A stretch of DNA of 64,000 nucleotides from Dactylosporangium roseum (GCF_025264685.1 NZ_CP073721.1:5571001-5635000); one strand, 5' to 3'. Numbered from the stretch's first letter, positions 18,020-26,193 are shown. The notes: generated by a model from the letters alone, not told the origin. Translations and numbers: made by a program.

Positions 18020-19054
18020 CTAGGCGCGCCAGACCTGATCGAAGACCCGGAGGAAGTTCAGCCCCAGGATCTTCTGTACATCGCCCGAGTCCAATCCACT
18101 GTCGAGCAGCGCACCGGTCACGTTGGGGAAGTGGGCGCCGCGGCTAAGGTCGCGGACCCGCCGGTCGTCCCATTCGAATTCCTTGACCGGCTCCAGCTCG
18201 GGGTTGCGCGCGATGTCCCTCGCATGCTTCTCCGGCGTGTTGGTCTCGTCGAAGTCCAGCCCGATGCCCACATGGTCCACGCCCAGAAGATCAATCAGGT
18301 AGTGGACGTGGCGGACGAATTCGACCAGGCCCGGCCGCACGCCGAACGCCATCTTGTTGAAGCTCGACAACGCGGTGACGCCGACCACGCCGCCCGTCGT
18401 CGCGATCGCCTTGAGGGTCTCGTCATCCTTGGCCCGGATGTGCGGCGTCACCGCGTTCGGATGGGCGTGGGTGAGCACGACCGGCTGGTCGGAGTGCTCG
18501 ATCGCGTCCAACGTCGTCGGCTTGCTGCAGTGGGACAGATCGATCAGGATGCCGAACGCGTTCAACTCCTTGACCAGCGAGCGGCCGAACCCGCTCAGAC
18601 CGGCCGGATTCGTCTCGCCGCAGCCGTCGCCCACCCAGTTGCGCTTCTGGTAGGTGAGCTGGAGAACCCGCAGCCCGAGGTCCCAGAAGGTTCCCACCAG
18701 CGACAGGTCGGTGCCCAGGAAGAGGGAGTCCTGCGGACCGAGGATCGCCGCCTCCCGGCCGGACGCCTTGGCGTCGTGAATGTCTTTGGTGGAGGTGCAC
18801 AGCCGAATCCGGTCGGGGTTCTCGTCCAGCCACCGCCGGAAAGAGTTGATCTGCCGCAGGGCCTCGGTGAGACCCACCCCCGGAATGGTGACCGTGTGGT
18901 TGGTGGCGGTGACGCCACCCGGGTCCACCCGCTCGAAGTGCGCATCGGATTCGATGATCACGGCGCTGCCGTCGATGACTATCGAATTGGCGTGCAGTTC
19001 GGCCGCTTCCTGGCTCGGCACGTACGGCTCGACCTGGTTCAGGGTTGTGGACAT
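18020..19054 (-). CDS. Peptidase M19 family protein, copy 2
   Basis: 344 aa, a paralogue of the protein at 11983-13035. Shared segments include the LTYQKRNWVGDGC versus LTYNTRNYIGDGC motif, ILIDLSHCSKPTTLDAI and VVLTHAHPNAVTPHIR. As in copy 1, the N-terminal HxD is absent (VIDGSAVIIESD) and the Glu position reads GPQDS. The two copies flank the permease/binding-protein genes and have clearly diverged, so they may cleave different stereoisomers or side chains of the same imported compound. It sits between OppF and OppB, tying hydrolysis directly to uptake. Confidence 0.82.
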   Translation of the reverse strand: MSTTLNQVEPYVPSQEAAELHANSIVIDGSAVIIESDAHFERVDPGGVTATNHTVTIPGVGLTEALRQINSFRRWLDENPDRIRLCTSTKDIHDAKASGREAAILGPQDSLFLGTDLSLVGTFWDLGLRVLQLTYQKRNWVGDGCGETNPAGLSGFGRSLVKELNAFGILIDLSHCSKPTTLDAIEHSDQPVVLTHAHPNAVTPHIRAKDDETLKAIATTGGVVGVTALSSFNKMAFGVRPGLVEFVRHVHYLIDLLGVDHVGIGLDFDETNTPEKHARDIARNPELEPVKEFEWDDRRVRDLSRGAHFPNVTGALLDSGLDSGDVQKILGLNFLRVFDQVWRA

Positions 19055-19067
19055 TCGATCGTGCCTT

Positions 19068-20126
19068 TCATCGAGGGCTGCTGCCGGATCGGGCCGTGTC
19101 AGCGGTGAGCGGGAAATGGCAGGCGACGGCTTGGCCGTCGCCCACGTTCGTGATCGGCGGCCGGGCGGTCCGGCATACGTCGGGCTGGTCGAGGGCCTGG
19201 AACTTCCAACACCGGGTGTGAAAGACGCAGCCGGCGGGAGGGCTTTCCGGGCTGGGCAGATCGCCCTTGAGCAACACCCGGGTCCGGCCCCGTTCGATCG
19301 TCGGGTCGGGAATCGGCACCGACGACAGCAACGCCGAGGTGTACGGGTGAGCCGGGTGCGCGTAGAGGCTCTGCCGGTCGCCGATCTCCACGATGTTGCC
19401 GAGGTACATCACCGCGATCCGCGTGGAGATGCGACGCACCACGGCGAGATCGTGCGAAATGAAGAGCAGCGTGAGCGAGAGTTCGTCGCGCAGGCCCACG
19501 AGCAGATTGAGGATCTGGGCCTGGATCGAAACGTCCAGAGCTGAGATCGGTTCGTCGCAGACGATGAACTCGGGTTCCGCGGCGAGCGCCCGCGCGATGG
19601 CCACTCGTTGGCACTGCCCACCCGAGAACTCGTGCGGGTACCGATGCGCCATCCCCGCGTCGAGTCCCACCTGAACCAGGAGCTCGGCCACCCGCGCCTC
19701 GACCTCGCGCCCGGACCGCAGGCCAAAGGCGCGAATGGGTTCGGCGATGGTCGCTCCCACGGTCATCCTCGGGTTCAGCGATCCGGTCGGATCCTGGAAG
19801 ACGATCTGCATGCGACGGCGCAGGTTCCGCATCCGGCGCGACGTACCGCTCGAAATGGCGTGCCCGTCGAAGACCACCGAGCCGCTCGCGAGGTCCCGCA
19901 GGCCGATCATCGCCCGCCCCAAGGTGCTCTTGCCACAGCCGGACTCGCCGACGAGTCCGAGCGTCTCGCCGCGCGCGATCCGCAGGTCGACACCGTCGAC
20001 CGCCGTGATGAGCGGGCGCTTGCCGCCCTGGCGACCGCGCCCGCGGAACTGGACCCGAACGTCGCGAACGTCCACCAGCGAGGTCGCGGACTCCGCCGGG
20101 GGCGGGGACATCTGCTCGGTCGTCAC
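19068..20126 (-). CDS. ABC transporter ATP-binding protein, OppF/DppF type
   Basis: 352 aa from the GTG at 20126, which overlaps the OppD stop as GTGA with GAGGGG upstream; a GTG at 20135 is the alternative. Walker A is GESGCGKSTLG, the signature is EFSGGQCQRVAIARAL, Walker B is FIVCDEPISALD, and there is an H-loop SHDLAVVRR. The C-terminal oligopeptide/dipeptide domain contains CVFHTRCWKFQALDQPDVC, a cysteine pattern that may bind an iron-sulfur cluster in this family. It powers import together with OppD. Confidence 0.92.
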   Translation of the reverse strand: MTTEQMSPPPAESATSLVDVRDVRVQFRGRGRQGGKRPLITAVDGVDLRIARGETLGLVGESGCGKSTLGRAMIGLRDLASGSVVFDGHAISSGTSRRMRNLRRRMQIVFQDPTGSLNPRMTVGATIAEPIRAFGLRSGREVEARVAELLVQVGLDAGMAHRYPHEFSGGQCQRVAIARALAAEPEFIVCDEPISALDVSIQAQILNLLVGLRDELSLTLLFISHDLAVVRRISTRIAVMYLGNIVEIGDRQSLYAHPAHPYTSALLSSVPIPDPTIERGRTRVLLKGDLPSPESPPAGCVFHTRCWKFQALDQPDVCRTARPPITNVGDGQAVACHFPLTADTARSGSSPR

Positions 20127-21151
20127 GCGACCCACCCCTCAACGTCGGTGCCGAAGCAACGGGCCCACCGGCCGGGCCCACGCGTGGTCAGCGCCGGCTC
20201 GCCGCGCAGGCACACCTCCCGGGCGTGGTCGCAGCGAGGCGCGAATCCACAACCGGTCCGCCGCAGTGCCAGGTTCGGTGGCTGACCCTTGATCGGCGAG
20301 AACGGGCTGTCGACGTCGTCGTCGATCCGCGGCAGGCAGGACAGCAGTCCCTGGGTGTACGGCATCTGGGGCTTGGCGAACAGCTCGACAATGGGCGCGG
20401 ACTCAACGAGCTGTCCGGCATACATCACGTTGACCCGTTCGCAGATCCCGGCGGCGACACCGAGGTCGTGCGTGATGAGCAGTACGGCGGTGCCGATCTC
20501 CGCTGACAGCGTCCGCAACAGGTCCAGAATCTGGGCCTGAACCGTGACGTCCAGGGCCGTGGTCGGCTCGTCCGCTATCAGCAGCCGCGGCTCGCAGGCC
20601 AGCGCGATCGCGATCATGACACGTTGGCGCATGCCGCCGGAGAACTGATGCGGGAAGTCGTCCAGACGACTGCGCACATGCGGGATACCGACCCGGCCCA
20701 GCAGGTCGGCGGCACGCCGCCGGGCCTCTGCCCGGGTGACGCCGAGGTGTGTGCGCATCGGCTCGGCGATCTGGAAGCCGATGGGGAGGGTCGGGTTCAA
20801 GCTGGTCATCGGATTCTGGAAGATGAAGCCGATGGACCGCCCGCGCACGGTGTTCAGGTCACGCGTTCCCAGCCGAGCGAGATCGCGACCGTCGAACATG
20901 ATCCGGTCTGCGGTCACCCTGCCGGCGGGCTTGGCGACGAGCCCGACGATGGACAGGGCGGTCACGCTCTTGCCCGATCCGGACTCGCCGACCAGTCCCA
21001 GGGTCTCGCCGCGCCCGATCGAGAAGCTGACGTGGTCGACCGCACGAACCACGCCGTCCCGTCGCACGAACTCTGTGCACAGATCGACCACCTCGAGAAC
21101 GGGTGGCCCGACTTCGGGCGGTCGCGGCTCCGACGTTGCCGGTTCAGTCAT
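20123..21151 (-). CDS. ABC transporter ATP-binding protein, OppD/DppD type
   Basis: 342 aa from ATG 21151 (MTEPATSEP), which overlaps the stop of the AstE-like gene as ATGACTGA; the frame is open six codons further. Walker A is [11 protein letters not shown], the signature is [15 protein letters not shown], Walker B is [12 protein letters not shown] and the H-loop is THDLGVAAG. The C-terminal oligopeptide domain ends with [14 protein letters not shown]. First ATPase of the heterodimer energising the OppBC channel. Confidence 0.92.
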   Translation of the reverse strand: MTEPATSEPRPPEVGPPVLEVVDLCTEFVRRDGVVRAVDHVSFSIGRGETLGLVGESGSGKSVTALSIVGLVAKPAGRVTADRIMFDGRDLARLGTRDLNTVRGRSIGFIFQNPMTSLNPTLPIGFQIAEPMRTHLGVTRAEARRRAADLLGRVGIPHVRSRLDDFPHQFSGGMRQRVMIAIALACEPRLLIADEPTTALDVTVQAQILDLLRTLSAEIGTAVLLITHDLGVAAGICERVNVMYAGQLVESAPIVELFAKPQMPYTQGLLSCLPRIDDDVDSPFSPIKGQPPNLALRRTGCGFAPRCDHAREVCLRGEPALTTRGPGRWARCFGTDVEGWVA

Positions 21152-22154
21152 CGGCCGACCAGCGCGCATCAGCGGCGTCGATCACACCGAACGCCCAGTC
21201 GCCGGGCCTCACCAGGTAGCTCACGGCGGTGTAGAAGAGCCACCCGTCGCACGGACTGGTGAGCCGTTCTCTCTCCACATACGTCTGCGGGCAGACGACG
21301 GTCCCGAGCAGCTCGCCGGCGCGCACCTCACCACCGAGCGGTCGATCGCTGTGCTCCGGGACGAGCAGGCCACCCACGCTGGGGTTCACCCGGCGGGTGG
21401 TCGTGTAGCTCAACACCCGATCCGGCAGAACGGGATCGCCGTCGAGGATGCCCAACGCGATGGCCAAGTTGCGGACCCCGCGCACGATGTCGGCGATCCA
21501 GGCCGTCGCGGCCTCCTCGGAGAACCCGCCGCCGCCGATCTCCACGAGCACCGTGGGGATGCCGAGCGTGGCACCGGCGAACCCGGCCAGCGAACGCGGT
21601 CCCGGAAAGCCACCGGTAACGTTGAGGGCGCCCACGACCGGATATCCGAACGCGTGGCCGAGCTGTCGAGACCTCGCGTTCAACGCGTCGTCGGCAAAGT
21701 CTTTGCCGTAGCAGACCGCGCCGAACGCGGAATTCGACGGCCCGAGGTGAAAGTCGACAAGCGCGTCCGAGCCCGCCACCACCTCGCTGGTCAACACATT
21801 CGTGAGCTGGTTGGCGATCCACGTGTTGCTGCCACCCCAGGCCCGGTTCATGTCGGGCTCGTCCGCGGAGACCTGGGTGACCCGAGTGCCGTCCCGCAGC
21901 GCCGGCGGGTTGCAGACGGGAACGATGTTCACCGTGCCAGCCAGGTCCTCCCCCCTGAGGTCGCGGACCACCTCGTACAGGGCCCGCACCGTGAACCACT
22001 CATCGCCGTGCTGCGGCCCGAACAACGACAGCGTCGGGCCGGGCCGCGAACCTTTGATGGTGTGCACGGCAATGGAGATCTCGGTGCCGTCGCGGTCGAA
22101 GCTGACCGGCAGCCGCCGCACCTCGTGCCGGCTGGCCATCGCATTGCCCGCCAT
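21144..22154 (-). CDS. Succinylglutamate desuccinylase/aspartoacylase (AstE/AspA) family metallohydrolase
   Basis: 336 aa with the M14-like zinc site of AstE/aspartoacylase enzymes: GPQHGDEW supplies His and Glu and LVDFHLG the second His. PVCNPPALRDGTR and DEPDMNRAWGG are the usual substrate-loop segments, and VLVEIGGGGF contains a plausible catalytic glutamate. Members cleave N-acyl amino acids or related amides and esters. Start and upstream stop share a base in TGATG at 22154, so it is coupled to the TPR gene; an internal ATG at 22139 is possible. Position next to the importer suggests it trims an N-acyl group from the imported compound, but no substrate can be named. Confidence 0.85.
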   Translation of the reverse strand: MAGNAMASRHEVRRLPVSFDRDGTEISIAVHTIKGSRPGPTLSLFGPQHGDEWFTVRALYEVVRDLRGEDLAGTVNIVPVCNPPALRDGTRVTQVSADEPDMNRAWGGSNTWIANQLTNVLTSEVVAGSDALVDFHLGPSNSAFGAVCYGKDFADDALNARSRQLGHAFGYPVVGALNVTGGFPGPRSLAGFAGATLGIPTVLVEIGGGGFSEEAATAWIADIVRGVRNLAIALGILDGDPVLPDRVLSYTTTRRVNPSVGGLLVPEHSDRPLGGEVRAGELLGTVVCPQTYVERERLTSPCDGWLFYTAVSYLVRPGDWAFGVIDAADARWSADD

Positions 22155-22999
22155 CAGTTCCCCCCGGCGAGACGCTCGAGCTCGACCTCGGCCGCGATGT
22201 AGCCGAAGGCGTCTCTGAATCCGTGCTCGATAACCTGCTGGAAGAGCTCCCGGGCCCGGTCCGGCTGCCCGTTGTACAGGAACCAGTTGCCGGCACCGTA
22301 TCCCTGCGTGGCGACGCTCAGGTGGCTGCCCGAGTTACTGCCGATCAGATCCTCGGGGGTCGCCTCCCCCTTGTAGAGCTTCAGCCGCCGCAGGTAGAAG
22401 TCCTCCTTCGCGCTCACCGAGTAGTCGGCAATCCGTACCGCGGCCATCAGGGCCTCGGCTTCGGCTAGCTGATTCGATCGACGCAGCGACATGTATCGCC
22501 AGTCGAGAATGGCGACCCGCAGATCGTCGTCGACGGCCACCTCGTTCGCCCGCTGGAATGCCTCGTCCGCGCCCCGAAAGTCACCGAGCAGGTACTTCGC
22601 CACGGCCAGGTGGTACCAGATGCTTCCGTGCAGGGTGCTCTTGTACATGCCGCTGGTCGCCGCGATGGTCTCGTCGTCGACCGGGATGTGCTGATCGCGC
22701 ACCTGCGACTCCCGGCCCATGATGATGTTCATGATGTCGGGTTCGGTGTCCGCCTGGTAGAACTCGTGCTCGTCGGGCTGGCCCGCAATGAGTTCCCCAG
22801 CCCGTTCGAGGTCCGCGACAGCGCCGTGGAAGTCGCGGATGGTGATACGCCGGTGACCGCGGTAGCGCAGCAGCCGGGCGTCGTCCGGATGCGATTCGAT
22901 CGCCTCGGTGAGGATGGCGACAGATTCGGCGGGCTTGTTCAGGAAGCCCTTCAGGCGCGCGCCGTAGATGTATCGGTCCACCTCAGTCAGCACAGCCAT
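22154..22999 (-). CDS. Tetratricopeptide-repeat protein, first gene of the transport operon
   Basis: 281 aa. TPR-like helical pairs are recognisable (KPAESVAILTEAIESHPDDARLLRYRG, FHGAVADLERAGEL, YLLGDFRGADEAFQRANEV, NGQPDRARELFQQVIEHG). There is no signal peptide, membrane segment or catalytic motif. AAAGGATC lies upstream of the ATG. It is the first gene downstream of the 26-codon ORF and the palindrome and is coupled by TGATG to the metallohydrolase gene. It probably mediates a protein-protein contact, for example with the hydrolase or the regulator. Its presence in an oligopeptide import operon is unusual and its role is unknown. Confidence 0.75.
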   Translation of the reverse strand: MAVLTEVDRYIYGARLKGFLNKPAESVAILTEAIESHPDDARLLRYRGHRRITIRDFHGAVADLERAGELIAGQPDEHEFYQADTEPDIMNIIMGRESQVRDQHIPVDDETIAATSGMYKSTLHGSIWYHLAVAKYLLGDFRGADEAFQRANEVAVDDDLRVAILDWRYMSLRRSNQLAEAEALMAAVRIADYSVSAKEDFYLRRLKLYKGEATPEDLIGSNSGSHLSVATQGYGAGNWFLYNGQPDRARELFQQVIEHGFRDAFGYIAAEVELERLAGGN

Positions 23000-23035
23000 C
23001 GTTGAGATCCTTTCGATTCATGCATGGTCGTCGTG

Positions 23036-23051
23036 CCTATCGATCGATAGG
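23036..23051. promoter_or_regulatory. Perfect 16-bp palindrome, candidate GntR operator
   Basis: CCTATCGATCGATAGG is fully self-complementary and lies between the 26-codon ORF (stop at 23080) and the TPR gene (ATG at 22999), 37 bp before that ATG. It is AT-richer than its surroundings. The neighbouring regulator is a GntR-family protein whose targets are usually short palindromes near promoters. Binding is inferred, not shown. Confidence 0.45.
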
Positions 23052-23079
23052 TCGCACAAATTGATGCCGTTCTCCGGAT

Positions 23080-23160
23080 CTACCTGAACAGGTACGCAAA
23101 CCGGGGGAACTCGTAGAAGTCGAAGGCGAGCGTCGCCCCGTACGTCAGCGTGGGGCTCAT
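23080..23160 (-). CDS. 26-codon ORF translationally coupled to the GntR gene
   Basis: The ATG at 23160 overlaps the GntR stop as ATGA. The frame runs 26 codons to a TAG. The peptide begins MSPTLTYGATLAFDFYEF and ends PRFAYLFR. It has eight aromatic residues (Tyr7, Phe13, Phe15, Tyr16, Phe18, Phe21, Tyr23, Phe25), acidic Asp14 and Glu17 in the middle and Arg20/Arg26 near the end; no Cys, Lys or hydrophobic export core. A GAGCAG element upstream could act as a weak RBS, and re-initiation after the GntR stop is likely. I recognise no family. It could be a microprotein partner, a leader peptide or a precursor peptide. No radical-SAM, YcaO or lanthionine synthetase gene is nearby, which weakens a modified-peptide role. 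Confidence 0.5.
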   Translation of the reverse strand: MSPTLTYGATLAFDFYEFPRFAYLFR

Positions 23161-24263
23161 GGCTGCTCCACCTTCGCCGAGATGGGCGCGCTCTGAGCCT
23201 GCGACGCCCGCAGGTACTCCCGCAGTTCTTCGATCGACTCCGTGCGCAGTGTCATGGACAGAGCGATGGCCGGCATCGATCCCGCGCACCGCTGGACCAG
23301 TTCCGTCAGGTCCGTGGTGTGCACGACGACATTCGCCTTGCGGCAGTGTTCCCGCACCGTGGCCTCGGCGAGATCGTCCCCGGCGAGGTCCAACTGCTCG
23401 CGGAGGCCATGCTCCTGCAGTATCCCGAGGGCAATCGACCGCGACAGCGGCTTGGACAGCAGCAACACCCGGGCATCCGGCTCGATATTGAGCAACTGGT
23501 CAGTGACACTCCGGGACAGTTCGGACATCATCACCAGCACCGAGTCGGTCCGGTCGCCCAGCAGACCGACGAGATAGCGCTTGTACACCAGTGGCGTGAG
23601 GATCAGGTCGGCCCGCTCCACCAGGTTCACGGCCCCGACGACCCCGCTCTCGAGTTCGTCGAGGAAGACCGGGAAGACGCTCACCGGCAGTTCGTCGGCG
23701 AGGGCCTTTCGCAGCTCCTCGACGTGCGTCTCGATGGACGAGCCCCTCGCCCCGATGAACACTATGTCCATGGCCCAGCCGAGCCTCTCAGCCGCCTGAG
23801 ACATTGCCCGGCGCAGATCCGGCGTGCTGTAGCCGATGCGCCGCAGGGCCTTGATCGCGTTGTCGAGGATGATGCTTCCGGCCCGCTCCATTTGTTCCTT
23901 CGCGGCCTGCTCGAGGTTCTTGATGTCGACGACCGTCGTTCCCACGCCGACCGCGCTGGCCAGCAGGCCCTCACCCTGCAGCGCGGCGTACGCCCGCCCG
24001 ACGGTTGCCGACGTCACGCCGATCGCGGCGGCGAGCCGGCGCGCCGACGGCAACCGGGTGCCCTCCGGCACCCGCCCGGTGGCCAGCTTGTGCCGGATCG
24101 TGTTCTGGACCTGTTCCACGGGCGGGATCGCGCTTTGCCTGTCGATGACGATCTCGTGGAGGATGCTGTCCCAGACCGGCGGGCCGGAGGGCGGCCGGCG
24201 TGGCGACGGCGGGCCGGCCTCGCCCTCGACGCCAGTGTCGTTCTTGTGGTTCCCCGGTGCCAT
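23157..24263 (-). CDS. GntR-family transcriptional regulator
   Basis: 368 aa with an N-terminal winged helix: PVEQVQNTIRHKLATGRVPEGTRLPSARRLAAAIGVTSATVGRAYAALQGEGLLASAVGVGT is a textbook GntR DNA-binding domain at about residues 48-112. The C-terminal 250 residues do not look like FadR, HutC or MocR domains. They resemble an alpha/beta ligand-binding fold with ELRKALADELPVSVFPVFLDELESG and LSRSIALGIL segments; I cannot assign it. GGAGGCGGG immediately precedes the ATG. It heads the catabolic locus and is the obvious controller, perhaps sensing the imported substrate. Confidence 0.85.
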   Translation of the reverse strand: MAPGNHKNDTGVEGEAGPPSPRRPPSGPPVWDSILHEIVIDRQSAIPPVEQVQNTIRHKLATGRVPEGTRLPSARRLAAAIGVTSATVGRAYAALQGEGLLASAVGVGTTVVDIKNLEQAAKEQMERAGSIILDNAIKALRRIGYSTPDLRRAMSQAAERLGWAMDIVFIGARGSSIETHVEELRKALADELPVSVFPVFLDELESGVVGAVNLVERADLILTPLVYKRYLVGLLGDRTDSVLVMMSELSRSVTDQLLNIEPDARVLLLSKPLSRSIALGILQEHGLREQLDLAGDDLAEATVREHCRKANVVVHTTDLTELVQRCAGSMPAIALSMTLRTESIEELREYLRASQAQSAPISAKVEQP

Positions 24264-24642
24264 CCCGCCTCCATCGTGAACACGTGAGGCCCGGACGGGC
24301 TACCTCGAATGACTCAGCGTGTCAGGTGGGTGAGACGATAAGTGGGGCCGATCTGGAACGTCAAGAGCTTCCGGGTTGTACTGAGTTCACCGAACCCTTC
24401 GACGGAAACCATGATCACTGTCGTGAAGTCGGGGATCGGAAGGCCGTAAGGAAGGTCGGCGGCGTACTCACGGCGATGCCGCGTCAGCCAGGCGGCGTTG
24501 GCGGCGCTCATCCACAGGTTTCGAGCATTGCTCGTGCGTGGACATGGAACGGTCCGAGAGCGAGGCGCTACTCTCGGACCGCGTCCAGGTAGTTGTCAGC
24601 CGATCAGCAGGTCTGATGACAGCCGAGTTTGAACACTAAAGG
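24264..24642. other. Intergenic region with a terminator hairpin
   Basis: No gene is convincing here. A 65-codon minus-strand ORF (24314-24511) has no recognisable domain, no strong RBS and ordinary composition, so it is left uncalled. The only clear element is the hairpin at 24550-24581, listed separately. Confidence 0.5.
24550..24581 (-). terminator. Hairpin downstream of the small exported-protein gene
   Basis: CGGTCCGAGAG pairs perfectly with CTCTCGGACCG around a 10-nt loop, about 60 bp past the stop at 24643. It probably ends that transcript on the minus strand and could also act on transcripts from the left. Confidence 0.55.
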
Positions 24643-25104
24643 TCAGTGACTGAAGGTGATCTTCGCGGCGAGAACGCCATTGTGTGTATCTTTTGCCGTG
24701 ATGCGGATCTTCGGCGTGGCTACATTGTTGCCCCACGGCACCGTATGATAGGTAGAGGGCCCTGGAGCGATTGTCCCGAGGGAGTACCACGTGGGTCTGC
24801 CGTGCTCAATCCCGTACACCTCGACCACGGCGCGCTGGTGGGGGTGGTCCCTATCCCCGAACACCTCATACGTGACTTTGGTATGACTTGATCCGAAGAC
24901 GCTGCAGTTGGACGATACCTCAGTGTAGGTGCCGCCGACCCAGTCGATCCCGGAGCCTCCGCAATTGGCGGCGGCTTGTGCGGAAACCGCGGCAGCTTGT
25001 GCGGGAACCCCCGCTGTACCGAGAACCATTGCGGTTCCGACTACCGCACTAGTAAGCATGTGACGCATACGAGTCGAACCGGCCGGTAGTGTGCGTTTAC
25101 GCAT
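24643..25104 (-). CDS. Small exported protein, unknown function
   Basis: 153 aa. The ATG at 25104 has a strong GGGAGG seven bases upstream; the same frame is open much further, but that upstream part belongs to decayed unrelated genes. The Sec signal peptide has an Arg/Lys-rich n-region and the core MLTSAVVGTAMVLGTAG, with cleavage near AQA-AA. The mature protein is about 110 aa with two cysteines (NCGGS, SNCSVFG) likely to form a disulfide, followed by beta-rich sequence (TKVTYEVFGD, RAVVEVYGIE, PKIRITAKD). No family is recognised. It is one of five small exported proteins in this region. Confidence 0.75.
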   Translation of the reverse strand: MRKRTLPAGSTRMRHMLTSAVVGTAMVLGTAGVPAQAAAVSAQAAANCGGSGIDWVGGTYTEVSSNCSVFGSSHTKVTYEVFGDRDHPHQRAVVEVYGIEHGRPTWYSLGTIAPGPSTYHTVPWGNNVATPKIRITAKDTHNGVLAAKITFSH

Positions 25105-25371
25105 TGATCCTCCCGATGATCGATTCTCGCCTTCCTGTTCAGAGTTCAACAGCCCACTCATCCGCAGGTCAATCCACTGGGATCGTTCCGAACAGTTCCG
25201 AACGCTCAACGCCCACCACGACCTGTGGGGTTCCAACAAGGTAGACCAGACGTAGCGACACGGGTAACGATGATGCCCGATGGCATCGCCCAGCGCGGTG
25301 CATCCGTCCAGGTCAATCACGATGACGGGGTTCTGGAACCCTACAGCGTTCGAACGGGAGGTACGGAACGA

Positions 25372-25560
25372 GCCGTGTCGAGATCGAGGCGGCCCAGGAG
25401 AGCTCCGCGCCCGACGAGGGTTTCGATCCCCTGACTCGGCCCGGGCGATGACGCGGGGGCTACACCCGAGCGCGATGCGACCTGCGCAACACTGACATCC
25501 GGCCCGTTCTCCGAGGAGTTGACCGAGGAACAGTTTCGAACGAGGCGAACGCTTGGCGAG
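25372..25560 (-). pseudogene. Frameshifted XRE-type helix-turn-helix remnant
   Basis: Pieces of an XRE DNA-binding domain are split between reading frames: FLGQLLGERAG and SPRVIARAESGDRNP in one frame, and DVSVAQVASRSGV in another. Put together they give the standard helix order of an XRE regulator (LGQLL-ERAG / SVAQVASRSGV / SPRVIARAESGDRNP). At least two frameshifts are needed, so the gene is broken unless the assembly is in error. Confidence 0.5.
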
Positions 25561-25602
25561 AACATTCTGTTCACCGCGGGGGGAATGGGCTGGGGTGGGC
25601 AA

Positions 25603-25872
25603 CCGGCGGGCCTGGGCGATGGTGAGTTCCTGCTGGAAGGAGGGCGCGATTTCCTCGACGCTCCCGAAATCGCGTACCGCGCGGCGGGCGGCGTGGCCAT
25701 CGGGCGTGACACCGTTGGCGACGGCCGCTGCGGCATCGGTGAGGCCGTCGCGCACCTCGGTCAGCATCCGGACCTTGACCTGTGCCGGGCCGACAAGAGC
25801 GGCAGCCAAGGCTGCGACGTGGTCCTCAATAGGATCGCGGCCTGGCACGGTGCCGTGGTCGAGGGAGGTCAC
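25603..25872 (-). pseudogene. N-terminal fragment of a permease-prefix-domain protein
   Basis: About 90 residues (DPIEDHVAALAAALVGPA, MLTEVRDGLTDAAAAVANG, AARRAVRDFGSVEEIAPSF) match the permease prefix domain 1 found at the start of actinobacterial membrane proteins usually paired with PadR regulators. The membrane portion that should follow is missing; sequence runs straight into the XRE remnant and then in frame into the exported-protein gene. I call it a truncated remnant. Confidence 0.6.
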
Positions 25873-26193
25873 GTGGCCGGCCTCAGCACGACCTCAAACG
25901 TGTGCTTCCTGTGCCGACCGCACGCTCGCCCACGACCGCCCCCCATCACACAGATAGTGATGGATTGATGATGCGACCGGCGTGAGGTCAATGGCCGGCT
26001 CAGCCACCCGCCTGGGCGGTCCGAGGCGGGTGGCCCCTGGCCCGGTGTCCACATTCGGGTGAACCCTGCGGCTTCAGCTTTCTACGATCGGGTTCTTTCC
26101 ATAGATTCATTGACATGTTTCTGCTGGAATTCCCTGACTCTAGATCCGTTGACCAAGGCCAACCGGCCTTCGCCGACACGTAAGGAGCAAGCC
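25873..26193. other. Intergenic, no recognisable gene
   Basis: Region between the permease-prefix remnant and the peptidase gene. No domain-bearing ORF or clear repeat. It should contain the promoter of the rightward peptidase gene; I see no convincing -35/-10 pair. Confidence 0.4.

Noticed and set aside
23080-23160. Interpretation of the 26-codon ORF as a PqqA-type precursor
   Set aside because: The Glu/Tyr-containing centre is only superficially similar, and no radical-SAM or other modification enzyme is present in the window.
24314-24511. 65-codon minus-strand ORF
   Set aside because: No domain, no convincing RBS, no partner; left as intergenic.
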